Shown one piece after another: positions 23,024-33,084 of a stretch of DNA of 64,000 bases. Under the pieces are notes generated by a model, which saw nothing but the letters and a program-made list of their open reading frames with translations, did not search any database and was not told where the DNA came from. The stretch is from Symbiodinium natans (lineage: Eukaryota > Sar > Dinophyceae > Suessiales > Symbiodiniaceae). Position 1 is the stretch's first letter. Every line of letters begins with the position of its first letter. The stretch spans positions 1 through 64,000 of the forward strand of contig CAJNDS010001691.1 of NCBI GenBank assembly GCA_905221605.1. The letters run 5' to 3'. The position numbers were made by a program, and so were the translations under genes.

Positions 23024-23070
23024 CTTAGTTGCTGAGTTCATAGGCCCCCAAAAATGTAAAGTGTACTCAT
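23024..23070. mobile_element. Family B MITE, deletion derivative
   Basis: The left end CTTAGTTGCTGAGTTCATAG is fused directly to the right end TGTAAAGTGTACTC. Confidence 0.55.
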
Positions 23071-23239
23071 TCTCGAAGGGCTTTCCGACATTAGAGGGTA
23101 ATCTATTGGGGTCCTTGTTAGAAGGCAGTCCTACTATTTTGGCGGGGGACAAGGTTCGGGGTCCCGAGTTTTCGTCATGCCCCCATATGCCCTTTCAAAG
23201 AGCTCGAAGCCCCTAAACCCTAAACCCTAAACCCTAAAC

Positions 23240-26200
23240 CCTTCTGAGGGCCTCCCTGGACTGCCCGGTGGACGTCCTCCAGTATCCGTGGGTTGGCCTC
23301 TCGTACCAGGGGTGCGAAACATGTCCTTCCGAAGGAACATGGTGCCAAGGGATTTTTGTTAGGGTTCAGGGTTCCAGGGTTCAGGGTTTAGGGTTTAGGG
23401 TTCAGGGATCAGAGTTTAGCGGTGTTTAGGGATGTTGAAGGGCTGGGCGATGCTCAGTTGAGGTGGGGTTTGGGATGCTCCCTCGCACATGGCGCTCAAG
23501 AACAGTACCTATAGGGTTCGAGTGGGCCGGCCTCGTACATGGCGTTCAGCTGCTGAAGGTTCTTCTCCTCAGCTGGAAGTTTAGGGTTTAGGGTGTAGGG
23601 TTTAGGGTGTAGGGTTTAGGGTGTAGGGTTTAGGAAGTGTTCCGGCTTGAAACTGCAGCAACGGCTTGGGGGGGGGGGGGGGGGGGGGCAGGATTCTTGT
23701 CGAAAATCAAGGCAGCGTAGGCCCAGACCTTGCCCCCTCTACGACCTGGCGGCATGCGGGCCGCGGGGCAGCAAAGGTTGTGGCTGGGAATTGTGTAGCT
23801 CGAAAAAAACTTGCACGTGCCTCGATTCCGAAGAGACCCCTAAACCCTAAACCCTAAACCCAAACCCTGAACCCTAAACCCGCTTCGAGGCTTTGTGTTC
23901 CGGAGCCGAGTTGAGAACCTGCGAGTCAGGGCTCACAAAATACAATTGTCGGGTACGAAACTCAGTAATTAGCCTAGAATATGGGAGTCTACGAAGATAA
24001 TGGACCCCAAATATAGACCGCGAAATAATAGGATAATTTCGGAAACCCCCAAATCCCGCAGCATCGATTGGCAGCTGAGTTGCCATGGTGTCTCGGAGAT
24101 CCTTCCAAAAGGGTTTCAGAAACCGAGGGTTTCGGAAGCCTTAATCCGCAGCCTACGGACCAAGAGGGAACTACGTGCAACATCTCTCATGCATGCAGCC
24201 ATCACCTCTCGAGGCAGCCTCCCCTCTTTGAGAGGTTCGGAAGTCTCCAGAAATGATGTTTAGCAATGGGCCTTTTGTCGAAACCCTGCCTCCACAGCTT
24301 CAGAAGATTTCAAAGTTTGTCTTCGCTGGGCGGTTGTCGGGATTCTTGTTGGGCTTCGGGGTTCTTGGCTTTGTCCCTGTTCGGTTGGTTTGGGCTGGGA
24401 TTTTTGCTGAAACTCGGTCATAAGGGAACCCTTCCAACTTGCAGTCTCTGACTTCGTTGCCAGCCCAAACCCTCCGCCCTCTCGGAATGCCAAGTCCTCA
24501 GCCGAGAGGTCAACAAGCACCCTGAATGCTTGAAACCCACACTTTGGGATGTTCCCCCTTTAACAATAGGGATTATAGTATGCCCTATTAAAAAATTCCG
24601 ACTAAGGACTGCTAGTATTTTAGGGGAACATCCCAACGTGGAGCCCTAAAGCCTTAACCCTCTGCTACGCAAGGTTTAGGGATTAAGGGGTTTAGGGTTT
24701 AGGGTTTAGGGTTTAGGGTTAGGGTTTAGGGTTTAGGGTTTAGGGTTGCCATGCCCGGCCTGCTGCTCAGTGACACTCGTCTTCTTGCTCTGCAGCATGG
24801 CCTGGGTCCCTACTTTGGAGAAGACCCTGGGGTTTAGGGTTTAGGGTTTAGGGTGTAGGGTTCAGGGTTCAGGTTTCAGGGTTTAGGGTTTAGGGTTTAG
24901 GGTTGAGGGTAGCTATAGTAGGAGCCCAGGGGTGGGAGTGGACCCAGGAAACCCCGAGCATCCTGCACCCGAACTTCGGGGCTTCAGGGTTCCGGTTTGG
25001 GATGTTCCCCGTGATACAAACAGTCCTTAGTAGGGATTGTAGTTAGGGTTTAGGGTTTAGTGTTTAGGGTTTAGGGCAATATTCCCTATCAAGGACTGTT
25101 AGGATGAGGAGGAACATCCGAAGTTCCGGTACCCCAAAACAAAAGCCATCGGTGTTCCTCAGCTAACCCTGAACCCTGAACCCTAAACCCTAAACCCTAA
25201 ACCCTAGCATGCAGAGCGCAAAGTGTTGGGGAACTCGGGGTCTGAGAGCTGGGGGCTCCAAACTGAACATGCCTGAAAGTAGATTCCACAAAGTTGGAGC
25301 ATGGTTTGAGGACGACTAGTGCTGGGATTCCCTTGAGTCACCCTCTTGGGGTATGAGGAGAAGTAGGTTCCAACTTCTGGGAGTTTTCTGAAGGAGGTTC
25401 AGGACGCAGGACTAAAGAGTTCGCAGTTTGTGGTTCCAGACATCCTCGTTTCTTAATCGTTGCTAACAACCGCAACTCCCCTCCCCTTGCCCCCCAACAA
25501 AAAAGTGACAGACCTAAACCCTAAACCCTAAACCCTAAAGCCTAAACCCTAAACCCTAAGCCCTGAACCTCAAACCCCGAATCCCGAACTCATCTTCCCG
25601 AAGGCGGCTCTCAACGCATCGACTCACGCTGAGGCCGCTTGCGGTGTTTACGGTCTTCTCCCACTCCTTGGGGTGGAGTGTGACCCCATGCTCAAGGGTT
25701 CCCCTCACAATTCATACTTAAGCCTAATTCAGGTTAATTATTCAAGGGAGGAACCTAGGGCGGGTAGGGTAGAAGAGAGGGCGGTAGTAGGAGCACCCAT
25801 GATATGCCTAAGGCTCATAAGCCCTACTCGCCCTACACACCCTCAAGCCTCCAAATGTCTCTCCCCAAGAGCTCCGGGCCATAAATTCATGTACTCAACA
25901 GCCGGCAAAAGGTTTTTAGGCAAAAATTCGGCAAAAAGCCCCGGCTAAAACCCGCAAGCCCCACCAAACATGGGCATTTACTGGGATGTTCCCCCTTATA
26001 CTATCAATCCTTATTGGGATTATAGTACCCCCACACCCTAAACCCTAAACCCTAAACCCTCCTTAACCGCAATCCCTCATAAGGACTGTTAGAAGGGGGA
26101 GCATCCCAGGGCATTTATGTCGGGGGGTGTTGACGGCGTCCTAATGCACAGCAGGGATCTCGGATGCTTAAGGGCTTTGTGCCGTTTACGGCACCCTTGT

Positions 26201-27298
26201 TGGGGTACTAAACCCTAAACCCTAAACCCTAAACCCTAAACCCTACACCCTAAAACCTAAACCCTAAACCCTAAGCCTAAACCCTAAACCCTAAACCCTA
26301 TGTTTAAGATGATCATTCTTGTGTTTCCTTATTGGGTTTCAGTATTCATCAAAGTGTAACATGATTTTCAACAATGACCCAGGTCAGGGTGTTGGGAGGC
26401 TGCGCTGCCTGCGCTGCCTGCGCTGTCCCGTTCCTTTCTACGATTCTCGGGGTTGGCGTTGAGGGAGCTTAGGGTGGGCTTTGTCCACCTTGGTCAACAC
26501 TATCTCTCAGTGGCTTTCGGGTCCAGGGTTCGAGGCGCACCAACTTCATCAAAGCCATCAAGCCCCAAGACCCTAAACCCTCAAAACCTTCTAACACCTT
26601 AAAACCCTAAAGCCCTTCAAACCCAAAAATCCTAAAAAACCCAAACGCTGAAACGAAAAACCCTAACCTCTGTGTGCCTCCAAGGGTCCTTTTTCATGCC
26701 TGGCATCTTTTGCATCATGTCCTGCCAAGGGCTGGGTCGAACCGCTGTGTGTGACCCCCCAAACCCTGAAACCCACTTGGGGGGTTTCATTGTAGGGTTT
26801 AGGATTTCGGGTTTAGGGCTAGGGTTTAAGGTTTAGGGTTTAGGGTTTGGGAATAAGGGGGCTTCCGAATTAGGGGTACCTTAATGGGGTCCTCATTATC
26901 AGGGAATCCTACTATTCAGGGTCGATATTCAGGGTCCCTTATTTTCGTAAACCTCCACTTCGTTGTCTGTACGACAGAAGTCGTGTTGCGGCGACTGCAA
27001 CGACCAGACGACACCCCAAAAGCTGAAGCGGAACATCATTCGGGCAATTTCAGATTTGGAGCTCGGACAGTCTCAGCCGCGAAATTCAAAGTCTCACCCC
27101 CCGATGCCCAGAAACCTCAAACCCTTACTTGGGATGTTCCCGCTTCTACTAACAGTCCTTGATGGGGATTATAATGAGGGGCACTAGAATCCCTATTCAG
27201 GACTGTCACCCTCAACCTCGAAACTCCAGACAGCTTTGGGGTTTAGGGTTTAGGGTTTCGGGTCCTGAACCACTGGATGCAGTCTCTTGAAGAGGCTC
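23240..27298 (-). CDS. Unrecognised multi-exon gene, copy 2 of a paralogous pair
   Basis: Exons on the minus strand, in order: 27298-27265 (SLFKRLHPVVQ), 26721-26668 (DMMQKMPGMKKDPW), 25666-25628 (EWEKTVNTASGLS, then GTGAGT), 24801-24760 (AMLQSKKTSVTEQQ), 23572-23532 (EEKNLQQLNAMYE) and 23297-23240 (ANPRILEDVHRAVQ). Each has a near-identical partner in the same order at 40.8-37.4 kb, which is the main evidence that they are real. Short helical, charged segments point to a coiled or helical protein; no family is recognised. Two introns (26722-27264 and 23298-23531) are absent from the other copy and are bounded by repeated exon sequence. Family A and D elements and telomeric tracts fill the introns. 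More exons probably lie between those listed. Confidence 0.6.
23647..23700. repeat. Homopolymer G tract (19 G)
   Basis: An unbroken G run, preceded at 23578-23632 by a 14-bp TTTAGGGTGTAGGG dimer repeat, a doubled telomeric variant. Confidence 0.85.
23982..24050. mobile_element. Small element, family D
   Basis: GGGAGTCTACGAAGATAATGG and ATAATTTCGGAAACCCCC match the two ends of the family D consensus. Confidence 0.55.
24544..24636. mobile_element. Hairpin MITE, family A
   Basis: 93 bp with intact ends TTGGGATGTTCCCCCTTT and AGGGGAACATCCCAA. Confidence 0.75.
24997..25122. mobile_element. Family A MITE containing a telomeric insert
   Basis: The ends TTGGGATGTTCCCC and GGAACATCCGAA and the inner arms CAGTCCTTAGTAGGGATT / TCCCTATCAAGGACTG are intact. 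Between the arms lie 34 bp of TTTAGGG repeat (25043-25076) that are absent from 6041 and 24544. Confidence 0.75.
25982..26108. mobile_element. Family A MITE containing a CCCTAAA insert
   Basis: The ends TGGGATGTTCCCCCTTATA and GGGGGAGCATCCCA are intact; 26035-26061 is CCCTAAA repeat, the opposite orientation to the insert at 25043. Confidence 0.75.
26857..26955. mobile_element. Small element, family D
   Basis: GGGGGCTTCCGAATTAGGGG...TACTATTCAGGG...CCCTTATTTTCGTAAACC. It lies inside the extra intron of the copy 2 gene. Confidence 0.6.
27129..27206. mobile_element. Family A MITE, right end lost
   Basis: The left end TTGGGATGTTCCCGCTTCTA and both inner arms are present; the terminal right arm is missing after GGACTGT. 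It lies in the extra intron of the copy 2 gene. Confidence 0.65.
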
Positions 27299-27367
27299 CT
27301 GGTAGCTGTTGGATGACAGCTGTGAGCCCGCGGAAGGTTTCTTGTGCTTTCAAAAGGGTTTCAGGAC

Positions 27368-27742
27368 TTAGGACTCCGGGTCTTCAGGCTTTGAGACGTT
27401 TTGGGGTTTAGGGTCTTGTGGTTTATGGGTCCAAGAGTCCTTCGAAACTTCTGGATGTGGGGGCTGCAGCGTTTGCAGTTGCACTGCCGTAAGGACATGC
27501 AGGCTCTGCATGTGGCTGCAGGATTCTGATGTCGTAGGGTTCAGGGCTCCTGACTCAAGCAATGAAACGGGTAGAAATGGTGGGTTGTTTGCGACCACCC
27601 GGCCCATCCGGGCATAGGGGAATGCAGCCCAAGGGACTCGGTCGTCACACCATCCCACGGGCCTTCGCCGGGAGCATTCTGTGTTTGGGGTTGGGGGGCT
27701 GAAATTGCGGTGTCTTGGGGCTTCAGTTGGGTTTGCGTTCAA
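27368..27742 (-). CDS. Unrecognised coding exon upstream of copy 2
   Basis: The minus frame is open for about 124 codons from an ATG at 27742. The first two thirds are protein-like (RRRPVGWCDDRVPWAAFPYA, RMGRVVANNPPFLPVSLLE, CSHMQSLHVLTAVQLQTLQ); the end is telomere-derived KPQDPKPQ. It may be the 5' part of the copy 2 gene, or a separate gene; no matching sequence was seen upstream of copy 1. Confidence 0.4.
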   Translation of the reverse strand: MNANPTEAPRHRNFSPPTPNTECSRRRPVGWCDDRVPWAAFPYARMGRVVANNPPFLPVSLLESGALNPTTSESCSHMQSLHVLTAVQLQTLQPPHPEVSKDSWTHKPQDPKPQNVSKPEDPES

Positions 27743-27928
27743 GTTCCTTTAAGCCTATACGGGCAACGGCTCGAGGACTGTCACCTGTCGCCTGGGACTT
27801 CGCGTGTTTGTTACTGTAGAAGGTCAGGCAGGGATTCGAGGATGTGGCGTTGCGGGGCTTCCAGTTTTAAACAGTGATCAAGCAGGTTGCAACGCTGCCT
27901 CATGAAAAATGTGAGGGCCTAGCCCTGT

Positions 27929-28018
27929 TTAGGGTTTAGGGTTTAGGGTTTAGGGTTTAGGGTTTAGGGTTTAGGGTTTAGGTTTTAGGGTTTAGGGTTT
28001 AGGGTTTAGGGTTTAGGG
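27929..28018 (+). repeat. TTTAGGG tract at left edge of the retroelement region
   Basis: About 12 units with one TTTTAGGG. No further telomeric tract occurs until about 36940. Confidence 0.95.
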
Positions 28019-28146
28019 AGCCCAGGCACCAAACCCCCGGCCACCCAAAGCCCCCAAGCCCGGCAACCAGCCCGAAACCACCTGAATGAAGGGCGCGTTC
28101 CCAGCCCAACCTGTGACGATCCCAGGGGCTTCATTTGTAGTGAATT

Positions 28147-28317
28147 GTTTTTATAAAAACAATTCACAAGCAGCCAACATCGCCTTTGCTATGCAGGCAT
28201 TTGGCCATCAGGGGAGGGTTGAACAAGGCTTGATGCCGAAACCGGTACTCGTGAAGCCCCTGTAGCTGAAAAAAGCCTGCTGGCTGTCCGCGGCTTGACA
28301 ATCCTATCTAGTGAAGT
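28147..28317 (+). repeat. Left 171-bp terminal direct repeat (pseudo-LTR)
   Basis: No mismatch was found by eye against 35976-36146. With the flanking bases it forms a perfect 28-bp palindrome (28140-28167, arms GTGAATTGTTTTTA). The right copy has only the inner part of that palindrome. No canonical hammerhead core (CTGATGA...GAAA) was found on either strand. Confidence 0.85.
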
Positions 28318-28345
28318 GCCGTGTGTTTTCATCTAGATTGTCGCC

Positions 28346-29206
28346 ATGGCCACTGGCACGGATTTTGGTACTATGCCCCAAAGAGGTCGCGAGTTTCAAT
28401 CTGCTGCAGAAGTGAGATCGAGATCGAATAATCGAGGTGTCATGGATGAACGTCGTTGCAGTGCTGCAGGTAGGCCTTTATACCAACCACATCCTGATCA
28501 GCAACAGCAACATGCTCTGCATCAACTGGTGGCTCGTCAAGTTGCCCTCCTTGAAGAGCAAACCTCTATGCTCAGAAGCCAGATGCAAAATGGCGCATGT
28601 GCTTCGCAGTCATTCCAGAATCCTGACCAACTCTTCGAGGTGCTTGATCCGTCTCTTCGGGAAGCAATGTTGAGTTGGCGGGCATCTTTCAAGAAAGATG
28701 TTTCGCACTTGGTCACACAAACTGAATTGCGTGAGAAGTACAAGAAGATTGAAGACGACAATGCCATTATGCGTCAGTTTGAGCAAGAATCGACAAGGCA
28801 GTGGCAGTTTCCTCAAGAGTATATTGCATCCGCACATCCTGTTCTTGGTATTGACGAAGTTCAGGTTGGTTTGCCCTACGACATAGCAAAGGCTTGGTCT
28901 TCCTTGAGACGCAAACATGCTCTTGAGTGCCAAAAGTTTGTGGTGGAGCACCAAAAACGTGCCCTGACGTATTTCGAAACCAAAACCGACTACAAGGAGG
29001 TGAAGCAGCATGTGAACGACATCGTGACCTTGTGGTATTCTCAAAACTCCAGCCTCATGTCCCAACAAACCAAAGAGCAGGCATTACGCAATTGTCAGCT
29101 CTTGATGGACATGGTGGTGCGTGAGGAAGTGCCGAAAGCGAAGAGCCGCATGTCTGAAGCTGCCGCGAGTCGGCAGAAGAAGCAAGCTGCTCTTTTGGAG
29201 TACTAA
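28346..29206 (+). CDS. Retroelement ORF1, N-terminal part (truncated by insertion)
   Basis: ATG at 28346 in a good context (GCCATGG), with an in-frame TAG just upstream. There are 286 codons: a Gln-rich segment around residues 50-70 (QQQQHALHQLVARQVALLEE), then long charged helices likely to form coiled coil (residues about 110-180 and 215-285). The last two codons, TAC TAA, come from the inserted foldback element. The host reading frame continues in the same phase at 33517. ORF1 proteins of such elements are thought to bind the RNA template. Confidence 0.75.
   Translation: MATGTDFGTMPQRGREFQSAAEVRSRSNNRGVMDERRCSAAGRPLYQPHPDQQQQHALHQLVARQVALLEEQTSMLRSQMQNGACASQSFQNPDQLFEVLDPSLREAMLSWRASFKKDVSHLVTQTELREKYKKIEDDNAIMRQFEQESTRQWQFPQEYIASAHPVLGIDEVQVGLPYDIAKAWSSLRRKHALECQKFVVEHQKRALTYFETKTDYKEVKQHVNDIVTLWYSQNSSLMSQQTKEQALRNCQLLMDMVVREEVPKAKSRMSEAAASRQKKQAALLEY
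29193..29200. other. Left 8-bp target-site duplication TTTTGGAG
   Basis: Identical to 33509-33516; directly adjoins the TACTAATG end of the foldback element. Confidence 0.9.
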
Positions 29207-29526
29207 TGTCAACGAGGTTTCCTGGGGTTAGGGGTCGGGTCCTGTATCTTGCGCACGGCCTGCAACGGCTATACCTGCGAGAAGTGGACATCGAGTCAAC
29301 GAAATGGAGCGTCATGACACCAGTCAGCATTCGGACAACTAATCTGAGCTCAGATGTGGCTATCTCGCATCTCGTAGCGACAACCCTGCCCTGGTCGAAA
29401 ATCGAGAACAGCCCTGCCACTGACAATTCACACAGCAAGGCATCACCCTCCAATGCCACTGCGGATGTACATCGAACTGACACCAGCCTATCTTGGCACA
29501 ATTTCTATTCCACCGAGCAACCTTGA
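29206..29526 (+). pseudogene. Inward-reading frame in left arm of the foldback element
   Basis: 106 open codons (YLREVDIESTKWS, SSDVAISHLVATTLPWSK). The right arm encodes nearly the same peptide reading inward on the minus strand. It is unrecognised and possibly a decayed element gene held in both arms. Confidence 0.4.
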
Positions 29527-31231
29527 TCGCCCTTGCAACTCCCCCAAACCCCCCCCCCAACAAAAAGGGTCTCCTTCGTCCTGCGATAAAACATGTTGCA
29601 TCGAAGAATCCGCAGGGGGGAGATGCGCGTGGCGGGATTCATTATGTGATCCTCCAGAGCCACTTTAACTTTGCACATGCAGCACGGATTTCTTGCGCAA
29701 GCTTTAGGATGCTGACCACGAAGAATTGTGGAAGGACAGCAAATGTGCCCGCCCCTTGGCAACGCTGCCTTATGCTGCCTTTGCGGCGCAGGGAATTCGC
29801 AACATCATGATTCCGGATATCTTGAGCAAGATTTACGTACATATAGGCGTGGCACGTCTAGGAATCTGGATGTGATAGATACGTAGTTAGACGTAGTTCC
29901 ATGAAACCCCTATTCAAAAACTCACCATTTTTGAATTTCCAATCATCCCAAATTCCTGTCTTAAAACTATTAAATGATTAATGGCATGGTCGACCTTTCG
30001 GGGCGTTGCGCTCTCAAAAGTGATTGTCACGCAACTACCAGTATATCATATAGTTTTCAACACCAAAGTGGGACATGATCATTGATAAGGCCCTCTATAT
30101 CAATCCGAAGGGAAGAGATAGCATTGTTCTTGCTGATGACGCATGAAAAACCGCTTCATGCAGCCCCCCAATGCATCGGGCAATATGCCGCAGAAAATGT
30201 CTTCATGTCATTCCTAAAAAAAGGTTCCAGTACCTAAGATTGCACAATGTAGTATGAGTGGCATGACAGCACCGATATAAGGCAACCCTCATGCCGAGTG
30301 AAACCCTCCTGATATGATTTGCAGATTCCTCTTCAATTTAATGGCGCCTTGCCAGATTTCAGGGGTTGGGGTTCAGGGTTTAGCGAGGCCCTGAATGGTA
30401 TGTTTTTGTTTTTGCCTTTCGTTGTCGGGGTCTTACAGGGTGGGGCCTGCCAGGTACAAGATGGCGCATAAGCCTGTTATGAGTGAGAAGATGGCAACAA
30501 GCTGTAGTTCTGGGACGTACAATTGTGTAGTTGCGCAACTGGGGCGCTCAGCCTGTACTGTTCTCCTTGGGTCGAAAGCATTGCAATCCTCAAATCGCCC
30601 CAAGTCTTTGTATCAAGGCAAGCTCGTATTGATCGTCGCGACTGCAAATACTTTCCTGGATAAGTGGAAGAATAATTACATGAATTTCCTTCGCAAGGGT
30701 AGTTCGTGATCCCTGGCAAAATCCAGAGCATTGCAAACCCCTTTTCAAGACGCCTTATGCTCTCTGCTTGAAGTAACCCAGACACCCTCGCACAAACAAT
30801 GTGCGATCTGGTCCCAATAAATGGGAAAGTCCAAATCCTCAAAGCAGTCTCTCACACGGCGACAAACAAAGAGAAGCTTCTTGAAATCAACTCACAGAGC
30901 GCTTTTGTTACACTCCCGAAGCCAGTCGCACGGAATCCAGTAACACTCACGTTGGAAAAACTGATGTAGCTTGTCTTGCCAACCACTTGCATTACTGCAG
31001 CTTTCCATTTCTTCGCGGCTTCTCGGTCCAGAATTCAATTTTCCAGAGTTCCGGACTTCTGGAAGTCTGGATGGAAGATTTGCAAATCTGGCATTCTGGA
31101 TTTCTTGGAGAAGGAAGACATGAACTTCTGTAACTTGAGAACACTCAAACTCAAGAAATGGCCGGGTGTTGACGTTTGGAGTTGTGATCTACAAGCTGCT
31201 GGGAAACTTCGGTTTTTGCATGCAAAACCTC

Positions 31232-31372
31232 AGTTCGTATCATAGTTCGTATCATGGTTCGTATCATGAAAAAGCAGTTCGTGTCATGTTCGTACTATAC
31301 AGGTCGTGAAGTTCGTATCATATGATACGAACTTTTTTCGCTGGTCGTGTGGTTCGTATCATATGATACGAA
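31232..31372. repeat. Central GTTCGTATCAT repeats and palindromes
   Basis: About six direct copies of GTTCGTATCAT precede two palindromes: the perfect 22-mer at 31311-31332 (arms GTTCGTATCAT) and a 20-mer at 31353-31372. This is the loop region of the foldback element. Confidence 0.85.
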
Positions 31373-31821
31373 TTTTCTTTCGCGGGACTAAGCGTGATAC
31401 AAACTAGCCCGTGCACTTTTCTCAAGTAAGCACCGTGCCCAAACACAGGAGCGCAGGCCGGTTCCTGACATAATGGTAGCACGATTGACCCAGCAACGCA
31501 GACAGATTGCTGGCGCACGTGGTCATAACTCAGCCACATGTAGTAAAAAAAGGCTGTGCTTTCTGGCTTTATCATGGATCGCCTAGTGAAGAATGCTCAT
31601 TTTGAAGTTTAGCATGCGTATCAGAATATGACGACGCAAATTCCAGAATTCCAAACGTTTAACATTCGGCCATTTCTTGGAGTTCAAAGTTCCATGGTTC
31701 CAGAACTCCATGTCTTCGTTCTCCAAGAATCCGGAATGCCAGACTCGCAATTTTTCCAGAGTTCCAGACGTCTGTAACCCTGGAAAAATTCAATTCCCAA
31801 TTCCCCTGCTTCAAGTATGGA

Positions 31822-32532
31822 GTGTTGGAATTGTCGAATAAGTTACAGAGCAAGAGAAGGTTTAGGGAAATACAAGTGGTTGGCATGACAAGCTACATCA
31901 GTTTTTCCAACGTGAGTGTTCCTGGATTCCGAGCGACTGGCTTCGGGAGTGTAGCAAAGGCTGTATTATTGGATCTCTGTGAGTTGATTTCAAGAAGCTT
32001 CTCTTTGTTTGTTGCCGTGCGAGAGACTGCTTTGAGGATTTGGACTTTCCCATTTATTGGGACCAGATCGCACATTGTTTGTGCGAGGGTGTCTGGGCTA
32101 CTTCAAGTAGAGAGCATCTTAAAAGGGTTTTGCAATGCTCTGGATTTGCCACAACACTACCCTTGCGAAGGTTACTCATGTCTTCTTCCACTTATTCAGG
32201 AGAGTATGGACTGCATTGAACAATACGTTCAGGAGTACGCTAGAAGTTGTCGTCAGGCACACATACGAACTATGTTGCTGACTAGCAAGTGCGCCATTCA
32301 ATTGAATCGTAATATGCAAATCAGATCAGGAGCGTTGCGTGAGGGTTGTCGTGTGTGGGTAGAGGCTTACAATACTGGGAGGACACTTGGGTTACGATAT
32401 TATGTCATGAGAAATAAGTTATCGGTGATGACGTGCCACTCATACTACGTTGTGCTAGAATGGAGCCTTATCAAGAAGGACATGAAGACAGTTTCTGTGA
32501 CATATTGGCCGATGCATTGTGGAGCTGTGTGA
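31822..32532 (+). CDS. Hypothetical ORF in right arm, 236 codons
   Basis: The longest open frame of the foldback element, running outward from the centre on the plus strand (ETALRIWTFPFIGTRSHIVC, LLQVESILKGFCNALDL). The corresponding left-arm sequence is interrupted by stops and indels. No domain is recognised, so it may be a remnant or chance. Confidence 0.35.
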   Translation: MLELSNKLQSKRRFREIQVVGMTSYISFSNVSVPGFRATGFGSVAKAVLLDLCELISRSFSLFVAVRETALRIWTFPFIGTRSHIVCARVSGLLQVESILKGFCNALDLPQHYPCEGYSCLLPLIQESMDCIEQYVQEYARSCRQAHIRTMLLTSKCAIQLNRNMQIRSGALREGCRVWVEAYNTGRTLGLRYYVMRNKLSVMTCHSYYVVLEWSLIKKDMKTVSVTYWPMHCGAV

Positions 32533-33084
32533 AGCGGGTTTTTCATTGAGGTCACGGTGAGGATTGTTTGCGTGCGTTGATGCGTCATCAGCAAGAACAA
32601 TGCCATCTCTTCCCTTCGGATTGATATAGATATAGAGGGCCTTATCAATGATCATGTCCCACTTTGGCGGCAGGCCCGAGAGCGCCGTGAACACACGCCA
32701 GTGTGTGTGACTGCTTTGGATGCATTGAGAACTATGATATGATATACTTGTAGTTACGTCACAAGCACTTTTGAGAGCGCAACGCCCCCAAAAGGTCGAC
32801 CATGCCATTGACCATTCCACCTTCCGCAAAGCTGGCACTTAGGACGTTCAGGAAGGCAACAGTTTGAAGACAGGAATTTGGGATGATTGGAAAATTCAAT
32901 ACGTCTAACTACGTATCTATCCCCTCCAACTTCCTAGACGTGCCACGCATATATGTACATAAAACCTTGCTCAACATATACGGAATCATGGTGTTGCGAA
33001 TTCCCCCGCGCCGCAAAGGCAGCATAAGGCAGCGTGGCCAAGGGCGCATTTGCTGTCCTTCCACAATACCTCCTCGTCAGCGTC

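Noticed and set aside
28147-28317. Hammerhead ribozyme in the terminal repeat, as in some Penelope-like elements
   Set aside because: No CTGATGA...GAAA core was found on either strand; only partial look-alikes (CTTGATGCCGAAA, CTGATGGCC). A covariance-model search could still find a divergent one.
31222-31372. CRISPR-like array
   Set aside because: Short GTTCGTATCAT repeats lack regular spacers and lie at the centre of a foldback transposon in a eukaryotic context.
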